Shown here piece by piece: positions 33,189 to 41,597 of a DNA stretch of 64,000 bases (positions are counted from its first letter, which is position 1; every line of letters starts with the position of its first letter). The position numbers and the translations under genes were made by a program. The notes under the pieces are model-generated. The model did not search any database. It worked only from the letters and a program-made list of their open reading frames with translations, and had not been told where the DNA came from. This stretch comes from Anaerolineae bacterium (lineage in GTDB: Bacteria > Chloroflexota > Anaerolineae > Aggregatilineales > Phototrophicaceae), in assembly GCA_017303635.1 (NCBI GenBank), contig JAFLCG010000013.1, positions 62,001 to 126,000 of the forward strand. The letters are read 5' to 3'.

Positions 33189-35000
33189 ATGCTCAAGACA
33201 CACACCTGTGGAGAACTGCGCCCCACCCATGACGGTCAGTCCGTAACACTGGCTGGTTGGGTTAATCGCCGCCGCGATCAGGGTGGATTGATATTTATCG
33301 ATCTGCGCGACCGTTGGGGGATTACGCAGGTGGTGGTGAATCAGGAGACGGCACCGGCAGCACACCAGATTGCCAATGCCTCCCGCAATGAATTTGTCCT
33401 TCAGGTCAAAGGGACGGTTCGAATTCGCCCGGAAGGCACTGCCAATCCTGAACTCGAAACGGGCGATGTTGAAGTCGTCGTTTCTGAAATTGTGCAATTG
33501 AACGCTGCCAAGACCCCGCCGTTCTATATCAATCAGGAAGCCAAGATTGACGAGATCGTGCGGATGCAATATCGCTATCTGGACTTGCGCCGTCCCCGGA
33601 TGCAACAAAATATCGTGCTCCGGCACCGGATTATCAAGTTCATTCGTGATTATCTGGATGCGCGGGGTTTTGTTGAGATCGAAACGCCGATTTTGTTCAA
33701 ATCAACCCCGGAAGGTGCCCGCGAGTATCTGGTGCCGAGCCGCGTGCATCCCGGTAAGTTCTTTGCTTTGCCGCAAAGCCCTCAGCAGTTCAAACAATTG
33801 CTGATGGTGGCCGGGTATGAGAAGTACTTCCAGATCGCGCGTTGCTTCCGTGATGAAGATCAGCGCGGTGATCGTCAACCAGAGTTCACACAGCTCGATA
33901 TGGAAATGAGCTTTGTCACCCGTGAGGACGTGCTCACCTTGATCGAAGGTCTGATGACCGAGGTGGTCGAGAAGATCAGCGATAAACAATTGCTGTTCAA
34001 GCCGTTCCCGCGCATTCCTTTCAATGAGGTGATGGAGAAGTACGGTTCGGATAAGCCTGACCTGCGTTATGATCTCGCCGCGGTGGACATTAGTGACCTG
34101 GCTGGCAAGAGCAGCTTCCCCGTCTTTATCAATAATGTGGCTGAAGGCAAGCCAGTCAAATGCATTCGCGTGCCAGGTGCGGGTGCTTTGAGTGGTACAG
34201 CGCTGCGTAAGCAGGGCGAAGAAATTGAAGGAATCGCCAAGGCCAATGGGGCCAAGGGGTTAGCCTGGCTGGCGCTGCCTCCGAACGAAGGGGAAGAAGT
34301 CAAAGGTCCGCTGGGCAAATACTTTACGGTTGACCAGAAAGCCGAATTGTTCGAGCGCATGGGAGCCAAACCTGGCGACCTGCTCATGTTCATCTCCGAC
34401 AAGCGCAAGATTGTCTATGCGATTGTTGACGCGCTGCGTCGCCACTTTGCCGCACAGTTGAATCTGGCTGACCCCAGCAAAGTTGCTTTTGCCTGGGTGA
34501 TTGACTTTCCGCTGGTGGAATGGAATGAAGACGAAAAGCGGTGGGATCCTTCGCACCATCTGTTCACCACGCCAAATCCGGAAGACATGCATATGCTGGA
34601 TACCGACCCCGGCAAAGTTCGCAGTTTCCAGTATGACCTGATCTGCAACGGTTACGAAATGGCGGGCGGTAGCATCCGTATCCATGATCGCAAGTTGCAG
34701 GAACGCATTCTGACCCTCATTGGACAGGACTTGGCCCACGCTGAAAAGCTGTTCGGTCACATTCTGGAGGCATTTGAGTACGGGGTGCCGCCGCACGGCG
34801 GTATCGCTCCCGGTATTGATCGTCTGGTGATGGTGCTGGCGGGTGAACCGAACATTCGGGAAGTGATCGCCTTCCCCAAGACTCAGGCGGCGACGGATGC
34901 CATGGTTGGTGCGCCATCGCAGGTCACACCCAAGCAACTGAATGAGTTGTATATTGCGGTCACGGCTGAGGAAGAGTCTGAGGCCGAAAATCCCACTTAA
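33189..35000 (+). CDS. aspS: aspartyl-tRNA synthetase (bacterial type)
   Basis: 603 residues from the ATG at 33189, which gives the usual start MLKTHTCGELRPTHDGQ. OB-fold anticodon-binding domain at the N-terminus (TLAGWVNRRRDQGGLIFIDL). Class II motif 2 is in FRDEDQRGDRQPEFTQLD, the GAD insertion domain is in the middle (about 310-410), and motif 3 is GIAPGIDRLVMVLAG. Length and the GAD domain match the bacterial-type enzyme. It attaches Asp to tRNA-Asp. The opening upstream in the same frame (from 32895) is unsupported and overlaps the minus-strand gene. Confidence 0.95.
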   Translation: MLKTHTCGELRPTHDGQSVTLAGWVNRRRDQGGLIFIDLRDRWGITQVVVNQETAPAAHQIANASRNEFVLQVKGTVRIRPEGTANPELETGDVEVVVSEIVQLNAAKTPPFYINQEAKIDEIVRMQYRYLDLRRPRMQQNIVLRHRIIKFIRDYLDARGFVEIETPILFKSTPEGAREYLVPSRVHPGKFFALPQSPQQFKQLLMVAGYEKYFQIARCFRDEDQRGDRQPEFTQLDMEMSFVTREDVLTLIEGLMTEVVEKISDKQLLFKPFPRIPFNEVMEKYGSDKPDLRYDLAAVDISDLAGKSSFPVFINNVAEGKPVKCIRVPGAGALSGTALRKQGEEIEGIAKANGAKGLAWLALPPNEGEEVKGPLGKYFTVDQKAELFERMGAKPGDLLMFISDKRKIVYAIVDALRRHFAAQLNLADPSKVAFAWVIDFPLVEWNEDEKRWDPSHHLFTTPNPEDMHMLDTDPGKVRSFQYDLICNGYEMAGGSIRIHDRKLQERILTLIGQDLAHAEKLFGHILEAFEYGVPPHGGIAPGIDRLVMVLAGEPNIREVIAFPKTQAATDAMVGAPSQVTPKQLNELYIAVTAEEESEAENPT

Positions 35001-35033
35001 GACAAGCAGCTATTGATCGTTGTAACGAGAATA

Positions 35034-35060
35034 GGCGCAAGAGATTGCGCCCATTTTGAT
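35034..35060 (+). terminator. terminator after aspS
   Basis: GGCGCAA, loop GAGA, TTGCGCC: a perfect seven-pair stem, followed by CATTTTGATCTTTT. It lies 33 bases after the aspS stop. Confidence 0.6.
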
Positions 35061-35125
35061 CTTTTCTCCCGAACATAGAGTAATTCTACAAATGGATACA
35101 CCCGGCTATGAGCAATATGTGATGT

Positions 35126-35154
35126 TTGCCGGGGTGAGGTGAACGTTGTATGAT
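35126..35154 (+). promoter_or_regulatory. promoter for peptide ABC transporter genes
   Basis: TTGCCG, a 17-base spacer, then TATGAT with a TG just before. It is 56 bases upstream of the binding-protein start codon. Confidence 0.45.
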
Positions 35155-35209
35155 CTTGCCGCGAAGCCAGCGTTACGTTTGTTTTAACTATGATTGAGGA
35201 GAGAGCCTG

Positions 35210-36832
35210 ATGAAACGATTAGTCTGTGTCTTGTTGGTCTTGATGCTCGCAGTGGGTCTCGCTCCCACTTTCGCGCAGGACGCCAGCACCGTCAATATCG
35301 CGCTTCAGCAAGAGCCGGATACACTCAGCCCGCTCTATACTGCCATGTGGTTCGCAGCTACGGTTCAAGACCTTATCCACGCGCCGCTCTGGTTCATTGA
35401 TAACAACCTCAATCTGGTACCGACGATTGCCGCTGAAATTCCGAGCACTGAAAACGGTGGCATCAGTGCCGATGGTACGGTAATCACGGTCAAACTGCGG
35501 CCTGATGCTGTCTGGTCTGATGGCACCCCCTTGACCGCGGCAGATTACGTTTTCACCTACGATATGACTCTGGCGGAAACGAACACGGTTTCCTCTCGCT
35601 TCCCCTACGATGAGAAGGTCGCCTCGGTGGTAGCTGCCGATCCACAAACGCTGGTAGTAACCTACAACGAACCCTATGCGGCCTGGTACTCCAACCTGTT
35701 CAACTATGTGTTGCCTGCCCATATTTTGCAGCCTGTATTTGATGCGGATGGTACGCTGGACAACGCAGACTGGAATCGTAACCCGGATGTCGTCAGTGGG
35801 CCTTTCGTGCTGGAAGCATGGGAACCGGGCAGCCACATGAGCTTTGTCCCGAATGCCAATTATTATGCCGGGCAGGCGAAAGTAGCTGGTTTCTACGTCC
35901 GCTTCGTGCCGGATGATGCAACCGTCGTTTCGTCGCTGATCGCTGGCGATTCCGACGTGGGCACTTTCATTGCCGCTGGTGATACCCCGGCGCTGACCGA
36001 AGGTGGCAATATTGAGGTCGTCCTGGTGCCTTCTGGTTACAATGAAGGCTGGTTCTTTAATCTGCGGGATAGCGGCCATCCTGCATTGGATGATGTCAAT
36101 GTTCGTCGGGCGTTGGTCATGCTTTTCAACCGTGATCAGATCAATGCCGACCTGAATCTGGGCCTGGTTCAGACCGGCTCCAGCTTCTGGGAAAACACCC
36201 CGTATCAACGACCCGATGCTGCGCCCATTCCCTATGACCCGGCAATGGCTGCCCAGCTTCTGGATGAGGCCGGTTGGGTGGATAGCAACGGCGATGGCAC
36301 TCGTGACAAAGACGGTGTGGAACTGGTGTTGCGTTACGTGACCAACCAGCGTCAGCTCCGTAAAGATATTCAGGCGATTGTTCAGCAGGAATTCGAGGCT
36401 GCGGGTGTCGGAGTCGATATCCAGAATTTTGACTCAGATATTTTCTTCGCCAGCTACGGTGAAGGTGGCCCGGTTTCGATTGGTGAGTACGATATTGCCG
36501 AGTACTCGGCGACGTCATCGTTCCCTGACCCGGATAGCAGCCGTTTCCTGTGCACTCAGATCCCGACAGATGAAAAGCCGGATGGTGAGAACGATACGGG
36601 ACTCTGCTTGCCGGAATTGGATGCGCTCTTTGCCGAGCAGGCCCGCACGGTGGATATTAACGCCCGTATCGCCATTTTCCACCAGATTGATCAGATCATG
36701 TTCGATCAGGTCGCCTGGACGAACGTTTGGTATGACCCTGATCTGTGGGCGATCAATACCCGCATCACGAATACACTCGTCAGTGGCGCTGACCCCCTGT
36801 GGAACGCAGTTAACTGGGAGATCAGTAGCTAA
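35210..36832 (+). CDS. extracellular solute-binding protein, peptide/nickel type (family 5)
   Basis: 540 residues with a signal peptide (MKRLVCVLLVLMLAVGLAP, cleavage near TFAQ). No lipobox Cys is present, so it may be soluble or anchored otherwise. SBP family 5 landmarks: TLSPLYTAMWFAATVQDL, a VTVKLRPDAVWSDGTPLTAADYVF motif, and DVNVRRALVMLFNRDQI. Ligand is probably an oligopeptide or similar. It is first of three ABC transporter genes; the membrane components follow after a stem-loop. ATPase genes are not in this window. Confidence 0.9.
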   Translation: MKRLVCVLLVLMLAVGLAPTFAQDASTVNIALQQEPDTLSPLYTAMWFAATVQDLIHAPLWFIDNNLNLVPTIAAEIPSTENGGISADGTVITVKLRPDAVWSDGTPLTAADYVFTYDMTLAETNTVSSRFPYDEKVASVVAADPQTLVVTYNEPYAAWYSNLFNYVLPAHILQPVFDADGTLDNADWNRNPDVVSGPFVLEAWEPGSHMSFVPNANYYAGQAKVAGFYVRFVPDDATVVSSLIAGDSDVGTFIAAGDTPALTEGGNIEVVLVPSGYNEGWFFNLRDSGHPALDDVNVRRALVMLFNRDQINADLNLGLVQTGSSFWENTPYQRPDAAPIPYDPAMAAQLLDEAGWVDSNGDGTRDKDGVELVLRYVTNQRQLRKDIQAIVQQEFEAAGVGVDIQNFDSDIFFASYGEGGPVSIGEYDIAEYSATSSFPDPDSSRFLCTQIPTDEKPDGENDTGLCLPELDALFAEQARTVDINARIAIFHQIDQIMFDQVAWTNVWYDPDLWAINTRITNTLVSGADPLWNAVNWEISS

Positions 36833-36848
36833 TCGTGTCGTGATATGG

Positions 36849-36882
36849 CAGGGGCGACCATCTTGGTCGCCCCTGTTTAATT
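36849..36882 (+). terminator. stem-loop between binding protein and permease genes
   Basis: CAGGGGCGACC pairs with GGTCGCCCCTG (11 pairs, 5-base loop), followed by TTTAATTT. Placed after the binding-protein gene, such hairpins protect its message and lower permease expression. It may be a partial terminator. Confidence 0.7.
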
Positions 36883-36898
36883 TCAGGGGAGTGATGCT

Positions 36899-37942
36899 AT
36901 GTCGCGCTATATTGTTCGACGCCTGCTTCAAGCTATTCCTTTATTCCTGATCGTGAGCTTGATTATTTTTGTTTTGCTCCAGTCGGCTGGCGACCCATTG
37001 GCGACCTTAGGCGGGCGGACGCCGCCGCGGGCTGCTGACCGCGAACGGTTGCGACGGCAGTTAGGCTTGGATCAGCCTATTCTAGTGCAGTATGCCATCT
37101 GGCTGGTTGGTAACGAGTGGATGTTCATTGATGAAAATGGTGACGGAGTCAATGACCCACGCCCGCAAAATGGGCCGACCCGTGTGCGCTACGGCGTCCT
37201 GCGCGGAGACTTTGGCGATTCGATTGTCACGCGAACTCCAGCTATTGAAATCATCATGGATCGAATGCCGAATACCCTTCTTCTGATGGGAGCCTCGGAG
37301 CTTGTCATCCTGAGTTTTGCTCTGCTGATCGGCATTATCTCGGCTGTCAAGCAGTACTCGATGCTGGATAACATTCTCACTGGCACATCCTTTGTGCTCT
37401 TTTCGATGCCGGTGTTCCTGATGGCCTTTGGGTTGATGTATATCTTCGCGGTGAAGTTCCGCGAATGGGGTTTGCCCTATTTCCCTACCATCAGCAATCC
37501 AGCCGAGGCAAATAACCTTCTGGAATTACTATGGTATATGACGCTACCTGTGGCGACGCTCTCGCTCATCAGCATCGCCGCTTACAGCCGATATATTCGC
37601 TCGAACATGCTGGAAGTCATCAATTCGGATTATATCCGTACTGCCCGCTCGAAAGGGTTGACGGAACGTAACATCCTCTACCGTCATGCCTTCAAGAACG
37701 CAGCGCTTCCGCTAGCGACACTGATAGGTCTGGATATTCCCTTTTTTCTCGGTGGGGCCGTGGTTACGGAACGGATCTTTGCCTGGCCAGGTATGGGGCG
37801 ATTGTTTATTGACCACCTCAGCCGCTTGGACTATTCCGTTTTGATGGGATTGCTGATGCTCATCACAGTCGCGGTGGTAGTCTTCCAGTTATTGACTGAT
37901 CTGGTTTATACCCTGCTTGACCCGCGTATACGGTACACCTGA
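36899..37942 (+). CDS. ABC transporter permease, DppB/OppB type
   Basis: 347 residues. N-terminal helix and start MSRYIVRRLLQAIPLFLIVSL are typical of DppB. Conserved helices follow and the EAA loop is present at YIRTARSKGLTERNILYRHAFKNAALP, which contacts the ATPase. The second half has GGAVVTERIFAWPGMGRLF. It forms the transmembrane pore with the next gene product. Start is ATG 36899 with AGGGGAG upstream. Confidence 0.93.
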   Translation: MSRYIVRRLLQAIPLFLIVSLIIFVLLQSAGDPLATLGGRTPPRAADRERLRRQLGLDQPILVQYAIWLVGNEWMFIDENGDGVNDPRPQNGPTRVRYGVLRGDFGDSIVTRTPAIEIIMDRMPNTLLLMGASELVILSFALLIGIISAVKQYSMLDNILTGTSFVLFSMPVFLMAFGLMYIFAVKFREWGLPYFPTISNPAEANNLLELLWYMTLPVATLSLISIAAYSRYIRSNMLEVINSDYIRTARSKGLTERNILYRHAFKNAALPLATLIGLDIPFFLGGAVVTERIFAWPGMGRLFIDHLSRLDYSVLMGLLMLITVAVVVFQLLTDLVYTLLDPRIRYT

Positions 37943-37955
37943 GGGGCAACGCACA

Positions 37956-38912
37956 ATGGCATCTGTAACTGCATCCAGGCCCATTCAACTGAGTACAAGC
38001 GCTGAACCAAAAGCCCAGACTCCCACTCAACGGGTGATCCGGCGCTTTCGACGGCATAAAGCGGCGATGGTCGGTTTATTTATCCTGGTTGGCATGATCC
38101 TCTATGTTTTCGGCGGCGCTTTTGTCTACAGCGAAGCTTATGCCAATTTTAATGACACGAGCATCCGGCTCCAGCCCCCATCAGCTGAACATCCTATGGG
38201 GACAGACCGCATCGGTCGAGATATTCTGGCCCGTACCATCTATGGTGGGCAGATTTCATTGCTGATCGGTGTGCTGGCGGTGCTGGTAGAAATCACTGTC
38301 GGGACAGCCGTCGGTGCGTTGGCAGGCTTTTACGGCGGTTTGGTTGATGCCGTCCTCATGCGCCTGACTGAAGCGATGTTAAGCATCCCCAGCTTGCTGC
38401 TGCTGCTGGTCATGGCGAAGTTCTTTTCCAGCCGAATCCCCGATGTGGAATTGTTGGGTCGTACCTTTAGCGGCAGCGTGATTGTCATCATTCTCATCAT
38501 TGGTTTGACCAGTTGGATGACCCTGGCGCGGATTGTGCGGTCGAATGTCTTGTCCCTTAAAGAAACCGAGTTTGTGTTGGCGGCACGGGCGCTGGGACTG
38601 CCGAATCGCCGGATCATCATGGCGCACATTTTGCCGAATACACTGGCTTCGATCATTGTCTCTTTGACGCTTGGCGTTGCCGGGGCGATCCTATCCGAGG
38701 CTTATGTGAGCTTCCTGGGATTGGGCGTGCAGGCACCTACAGCCAGTTGGGGGAACATGCTGACCGAGGCCCAGGAATTCCAGATCATTCGCGATGCACC
38801 CTGGTATTGGTTCTTCCCGGGTCTGCTGATTTTGTTGACCGTGTTGAGCATCAATTTTGTGGGCGATGGTCTGCGGGATGCCCTCGACCCGCGTTCTGAT
38901 AAAAAGGTCTAA
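37956..38912 (+). CDS. ABC transporter permease, DppC/OppC type
   Basis: 318 residues from the ATG at 37956 preceded by GAGGGG (an earlier in-frame codon at 37917 overlaps the previous gene). DppC features: FRRHKAAMVGLFILVGMI at the N-terminus, PMGTDRIGRDILARTIYGG, the EAA loop ALGLPNRRIIMAHILPNTL, and a final SFLGLGVQAPTASWGNML segment. It is the partner of the DppB-type permease. No ATP-binding subunit follows: the next features are a non-coding RNA and an unrelated gene. Confidence 0.92.
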   Translation: MASVTASRPIQLSTSAEPKAQTPTQRVIRRFRRHKAAMVGLFILVGMILYVFGGAFVYSEAYANFNDTSIRLQPPSAEHPMGTDRIGRDILARTIYGGQISLLIGVLAVLVEITVGTAVGALAGFYGGLVDAVLMRLTEAMLSIPSLLLLLVMAKFFSSRIPDVELLGRTFSGSVIVIILIIGLTSWMTLARIVRSNVLSLKETEFVLAARALGLPNRRIIMAHILPNTLASIIVSLTLGVAGAILSEAYVSFLGLGVQAPTASWGNMLTEAQEFQIIRDAPWYWFFPGLLILLTVLSINFVGDGLRDALDPRSDKKV

Positions 38913-39017
38913 CCTTTGCCCTTGAGTGCCGAATGAGTCCACGAGTGGAGAGGTGAGTGTGCTGACGATTTTTACATCTTCAGACTAGACACATCTTGTG
39001 CGGCTCTGCTATAACTG

Positions 39018-39198
39018 CCATATCCTGCTGTGCCCGTGATGCCTCAATGCCGTTTGAGCCAACACCCTTAGTACGGGCGCTTGGGTATAGTGCAAAGGTG
39101 ATAGGCTTGCGTAGCCAAGACCGAGGCATTTATCCGGCGGCCCACCTGCGAATGCAGGTTCAAAACATCGTGACACACGGCATGGCGGGTCTTTTTTG
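39018..39198 (+). ncRNA. candidate 6S RNA (SsrS-like)
   Basis: A 329-base gap holds a strong promoter (TAGACA at 38986, 18-base spacer, TATAAC at 39010 with TGC before it), then about 177 bases that fold by hand into a long rod. A closing stem CCCG-TGCC (39033-39043) pairs with GGCA-CGGG (39179-39189), with internal loops. The inner stem is GAGCC with GGCTT, then CACC-TT-GTAC with GTGC-AA-GGTG. A small hairpin ACCTGC/GCAGGT lies on the 3' side of the bubble, as known for 6S. It ends in TCTTTTTT. Size and shape fit 6S RNA, which binds RNA polymerase. Not verified by alignment. Confidence 0.55.
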
Positions 39199-39205
39199 AG
39201 ACTAT

Positions 39206-39235
39206 ACAGCTCCCCAAAACGGGGAGCTGTTTTTA
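39206..39235 (+). terminator. strong rho-independent terminator
   Basis: ACAGCTCCCC, loop AAAAC, GGGGAGCTGT (ten pairs) followed by TTTTATTG. It is downstream of the candidate 6S RNA. It has a T-tract on the plus strand only, so it does not explain the end of the minus-strand LCP gene. Confidence 0.85.
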
Positions 39236-39241
39236 TTGCAT

Positions 39242-40663
39242 TTATTGAGAGTAGTTGGCCCCAAAAACCTCGACCATCAGTGGGCCGATGTTAGCGCGGT
39301 CTGGCACCAGGACCGAAGCACCATCGGAGGTGGTATAGCCCATCGTATACTGCTCATTGATGACGCCAGTTTTCATGCTATCCAGCGGAATATCTTTCAG
39401 ATAGAGCGCCAGTTGGATGATCTGGTCGAACTGGAGGCCGGTGCTGATGCCGCTACTCAGTTGATTCCAAAGCGTGGGTGCCTGAATGATGAGTTGCGGC
39501 AGCATATCCAGTTCCAGGATTTTGTCGCGGATGGCGTAGATGACAGCCTGCTGCCGTTGGGCGCGGCGGAAGTCGCTGTCGCCGTGCCGGGTGCGCGCAT
39601 ACTTGAGGGCGGTTCTCCCATCCATTTGATGGATACCCGCGGTGATATAGAACGGATCGTATCCGTAGTTCATATCCGGGAACAGCGGATCGTTGATGGT
39701 ATAAGGGACATCCAGTTCAACGCCGCCAATCGTATCAATCAGCGTCACAAAAGTATTGAAATCGACCGCTACGTAATCGTTGACCCGAATACCCAGATTG
39801 TACTGGACGGTTTGCATGAGCAATTGCGGGCCGGAGCCGGGCTGGCGGATTTCCCCCAATACCATTGGGGTGTTGACGCGCTGTGGCTCGCTATAACCGG
39901 GCACCGCGACGTATAGATCGCGTGGGATACTCAGAATGCCCAGGCTGCGGCTGGCCGGGTCGATGCTGACCAGCATCATGGTATCGGTACGGTAGGCGAG
40001 GCCTGTCTCACCGGGGCGTCGATCCAGGCCCACCACCAGCACTGTGAAACGGGAGGTGCCATCCCAGGGTACCAGCGTGATGCTGCGCCCATCGGCCAGT
40101 GTCAATTCCTGGGTCGTGCCGGTCACGCTGCCGTCCCCACGAGCATCAACCGGTGTTGGTAGGACTGCGGCGGCAGTTGCCATCACTTCCGGTTGCGCCT
40201 GGGCCGCGCGGAGAACCACGAATAGACTCATACTGCCTAGGAGCACTATAGCAAACATCGCGATAGCAATCACCACCCAGGCCCACTCGCCGCCACGCTT
40301 ACGCTGAACCCGGCGGCGGCGCGAGCGATCCCGCGCAATGGACTCTCGACTGAGGGGTACCGGGGGCGGTGGCGGAATCATCTCGCCAGGTTTGCTGGGT
40401 GCTGAAACTGCGGGAATACCGACGCCGGGCGTCTGCCGAATCGGCGGTGCCGCCCGACTGCTGAACATCGGCGGCACGCTGGGTTGTGCGGTCTGGGTTT
40501 GGGCGGCTTGCTGGCTTTTCAGGTAGCCGGGTGAGGCGGGTAGCATGTTCGAGACCGTCGCCTGGTCGTCCGTATAACTGGGGACCGGGCGCTGGCCGAC
40601 AAGCGTATCCTGTTGACTTGGCGTGGATGACTCTTGCATGAAACCTGCCCGTGTGCGTACCAT
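39242..40663 (-). CDS. LytR-CpsA-Psr (LCP) family protein with long cytoplasmic tail
   Basis: 473 residues from ATG at 40663 (alternative ATG at 40639). Residues 1-125 are a Pro/Gln/Ser-rich cytoplasmic tail ending in a basic patch (RDRSRRRRVQRKRGG). One membrane helix follows (about 128-150), then the LCP domain: FTVLVVGLDRRPGETGLAYR, TDTMMLVSIDP, LSIPRDLYVAVPGY, DTIGGVELDVPY, LKYARTRHGDSDFRRAQRQQ. It probably attaches glycopolymers to the cell surface. The phospho-acceptor-rich tail suggests regulation of the cytoplasmic part, which is inference. Confidence 0.9.
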   Translation of the reverse strand: MVRTRAGFMQESSTPSQQDTLVGQRPVPSYTDDQATVSNMLPASPGYLKSQQAAQTQTAQPSVPPMFSSRAAPPIRQTPGVGIPAVSAPSKPGEMIPPPPPVPLSRESIARDRSRRRRVQRKRGGEWAWVVIAIAMFAIVLLGSMSLFVVLRAAQAQPEVMATAAAVLPTPVDARGDGSVTGTTQELTLADGRSITLVPWDGTSRFTVLVVGLDRRPGETGLAYRTDTMMLVSIDPASRSLGILSIPRDLYVAVPGYSEPQRVNTPMVLGEIRQPGSGPQLLMQTVQYNLGIRVNDYVAVDFNTFVTLIDTIGGVELDVPYTINDPLFPDMNYGYDPFYITAGIHQMDGRTALKYARTRHGDSDFRRAQRQQAVIYAIRDKILELDMLPQLIIQAPTLWNQLSSGISTGLQFDQIIQLALYLKDIPLDSMKTGVINEQYTMGYTTSDGASVLVPDRANIGPLMVEVFGANYSQ

Positions 40664-40704
40664 TCTTCCTCAACGATATTTCACAGTATAGGCAGACCCC
40701 CAAT

Positions 40705-41514
40705 ATGCGTCAATGGCGCTTGATCTACGATCACCCACTGCCCGGTGCCGCCAATATGGCAATTGATGAAGCACTGTTAGAGGCGGTTGGGGCTGGAACG
40801 TCGCCGCCAACACTGCGCTTTTATGGATGGGATCCCGCCTGCCTGTCGCTGGGTTATGGTCAGTTCAGCCGGGATGCAGACCTGGATCGGCTGGCTGCCT
40901 TCGGTTGGGATTGCGTCCGCAGGCCGACTGGCGGGCGGGCGATCCTCCATGCGGATGAGTTGACTTATAGCCTGGCGCTCACTGCCGATCATCCCCTGGC
41001 TGCTGGAGATGTCGTGGTCAGTTACCAACGCATCAGTCAGGCGCTGCTGGTTGGATTAGAGTGGTTAGGTGCACAGGCACATTCTGATCTGCAAACTGAA
41101 AAGCAGACTTCCGGCCCGATTTGCTTTGAGGTGCCGTCTCATTACGAGATCACAGTGAATGGACGTAAGCTCATTGGCAGCGCCCAGGTACGCCGCCATC
41201 AGGGCGTGTTACAACATGGCTCGTTACCGCTACATGGGGATCTTGGGCGCATTGCCGATGCTCTGGCCTTTGCTGACGATACCGGGCGCGAGGCGGCGCG
41301 AGCGGCGGTACGCGCGCGGGCCATTACACTGTTCGAAGCCTTGGGGGGCAAAGTCGTCGAATGGGCGGCAGCGGCAGCGGCTATGCAGCAGGGCTTCAGT
41401 AACCTCTTTGATGTGGAGTTGGTTCCCGGCGGCCTGACTGACTCGGAACAGTCCCGCGCTAATGAATTGTACGGGTCGCGCTACGCCAATCCGGAATGGG
41501 TTACCCGACGGTGA
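40705..41514 (+). CDS. LipM-like octanoyl/lipoyl protein transferase
   Basis: 269 residues from the ATG at 40705 (the upstream in-frame start at 40651 overlaps the LCP 5' end). LplA/LipM features: GAANMAIDEALLEAV, RRPTGGRAILHADELTYSL, then CFEVPSHYEITVNGRKLIGSAQVRR with Cys in the position of the LipM catalytic Cys, and LQHGSLPL. The protein transfers octanoyl or lipoyl groups to lipoyl domains of dehydrogenase complexes. Octanoyltransferase (LipM-like) is favoured over lipoate ligase by the CF motif. The two cannot be fully separated by eye. Confidence 0.82.
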   Translation: MRQWRLIYDHPLPGAANMAIDEALLEAVGAGTSPPTLRFYGWDPACLSLGYGQFSRDADLDRLAAFGWDCVRRPTGGRAILHADELTYSLALTADHPLAAGDVVVSYQRISQALLVGLEWLGAQAHSDLQTEKQTSGPICFEVPSHYEITVNGRKLIGSAQVRRHQGVLQHGSLPLHGDLGRIADALAFADDTGREAARAAVRARAITLFEALGGKVVEWAAAAAAMQQGFSNLFDVELVPGGLTDSEQSRANELYGSRYANPEWVTRR

Positions 41515-41534
41515 TCGCTATCGAACAGATGTGC

Positions 41535-41561
41535 TTGACAGAATATGCTCTTTCGTATAGT
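41535..41561 (+). promoter_or_regulatory. promoter for the recombinase-like gene
   Basis: TTGACA, a short 15-base spacer, then TATAGT. The predicted transcription start falls at the beginning of the heptanucleotide repeat. The short spacer makes the promoter uncertain. Confidence 0.45.
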
Positions 41562-41566
41562 CTTTC

Positions 41567-41597
41567 ACTAACTACTAACCACTAACCACTAACCACT
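41567..41597 (+). repeat. heptanucleotide tandem repeat ACTAACC immediately before a start codon
   Basis: Units ACTAACT, ACTAACC, ACTAACC, ACTAACC and a final ACT abut the ATG at 41598 with a strict seven-base period. The repeat fills the leader and leaves no ribosome-binding sequence. Confidence 0.9.
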
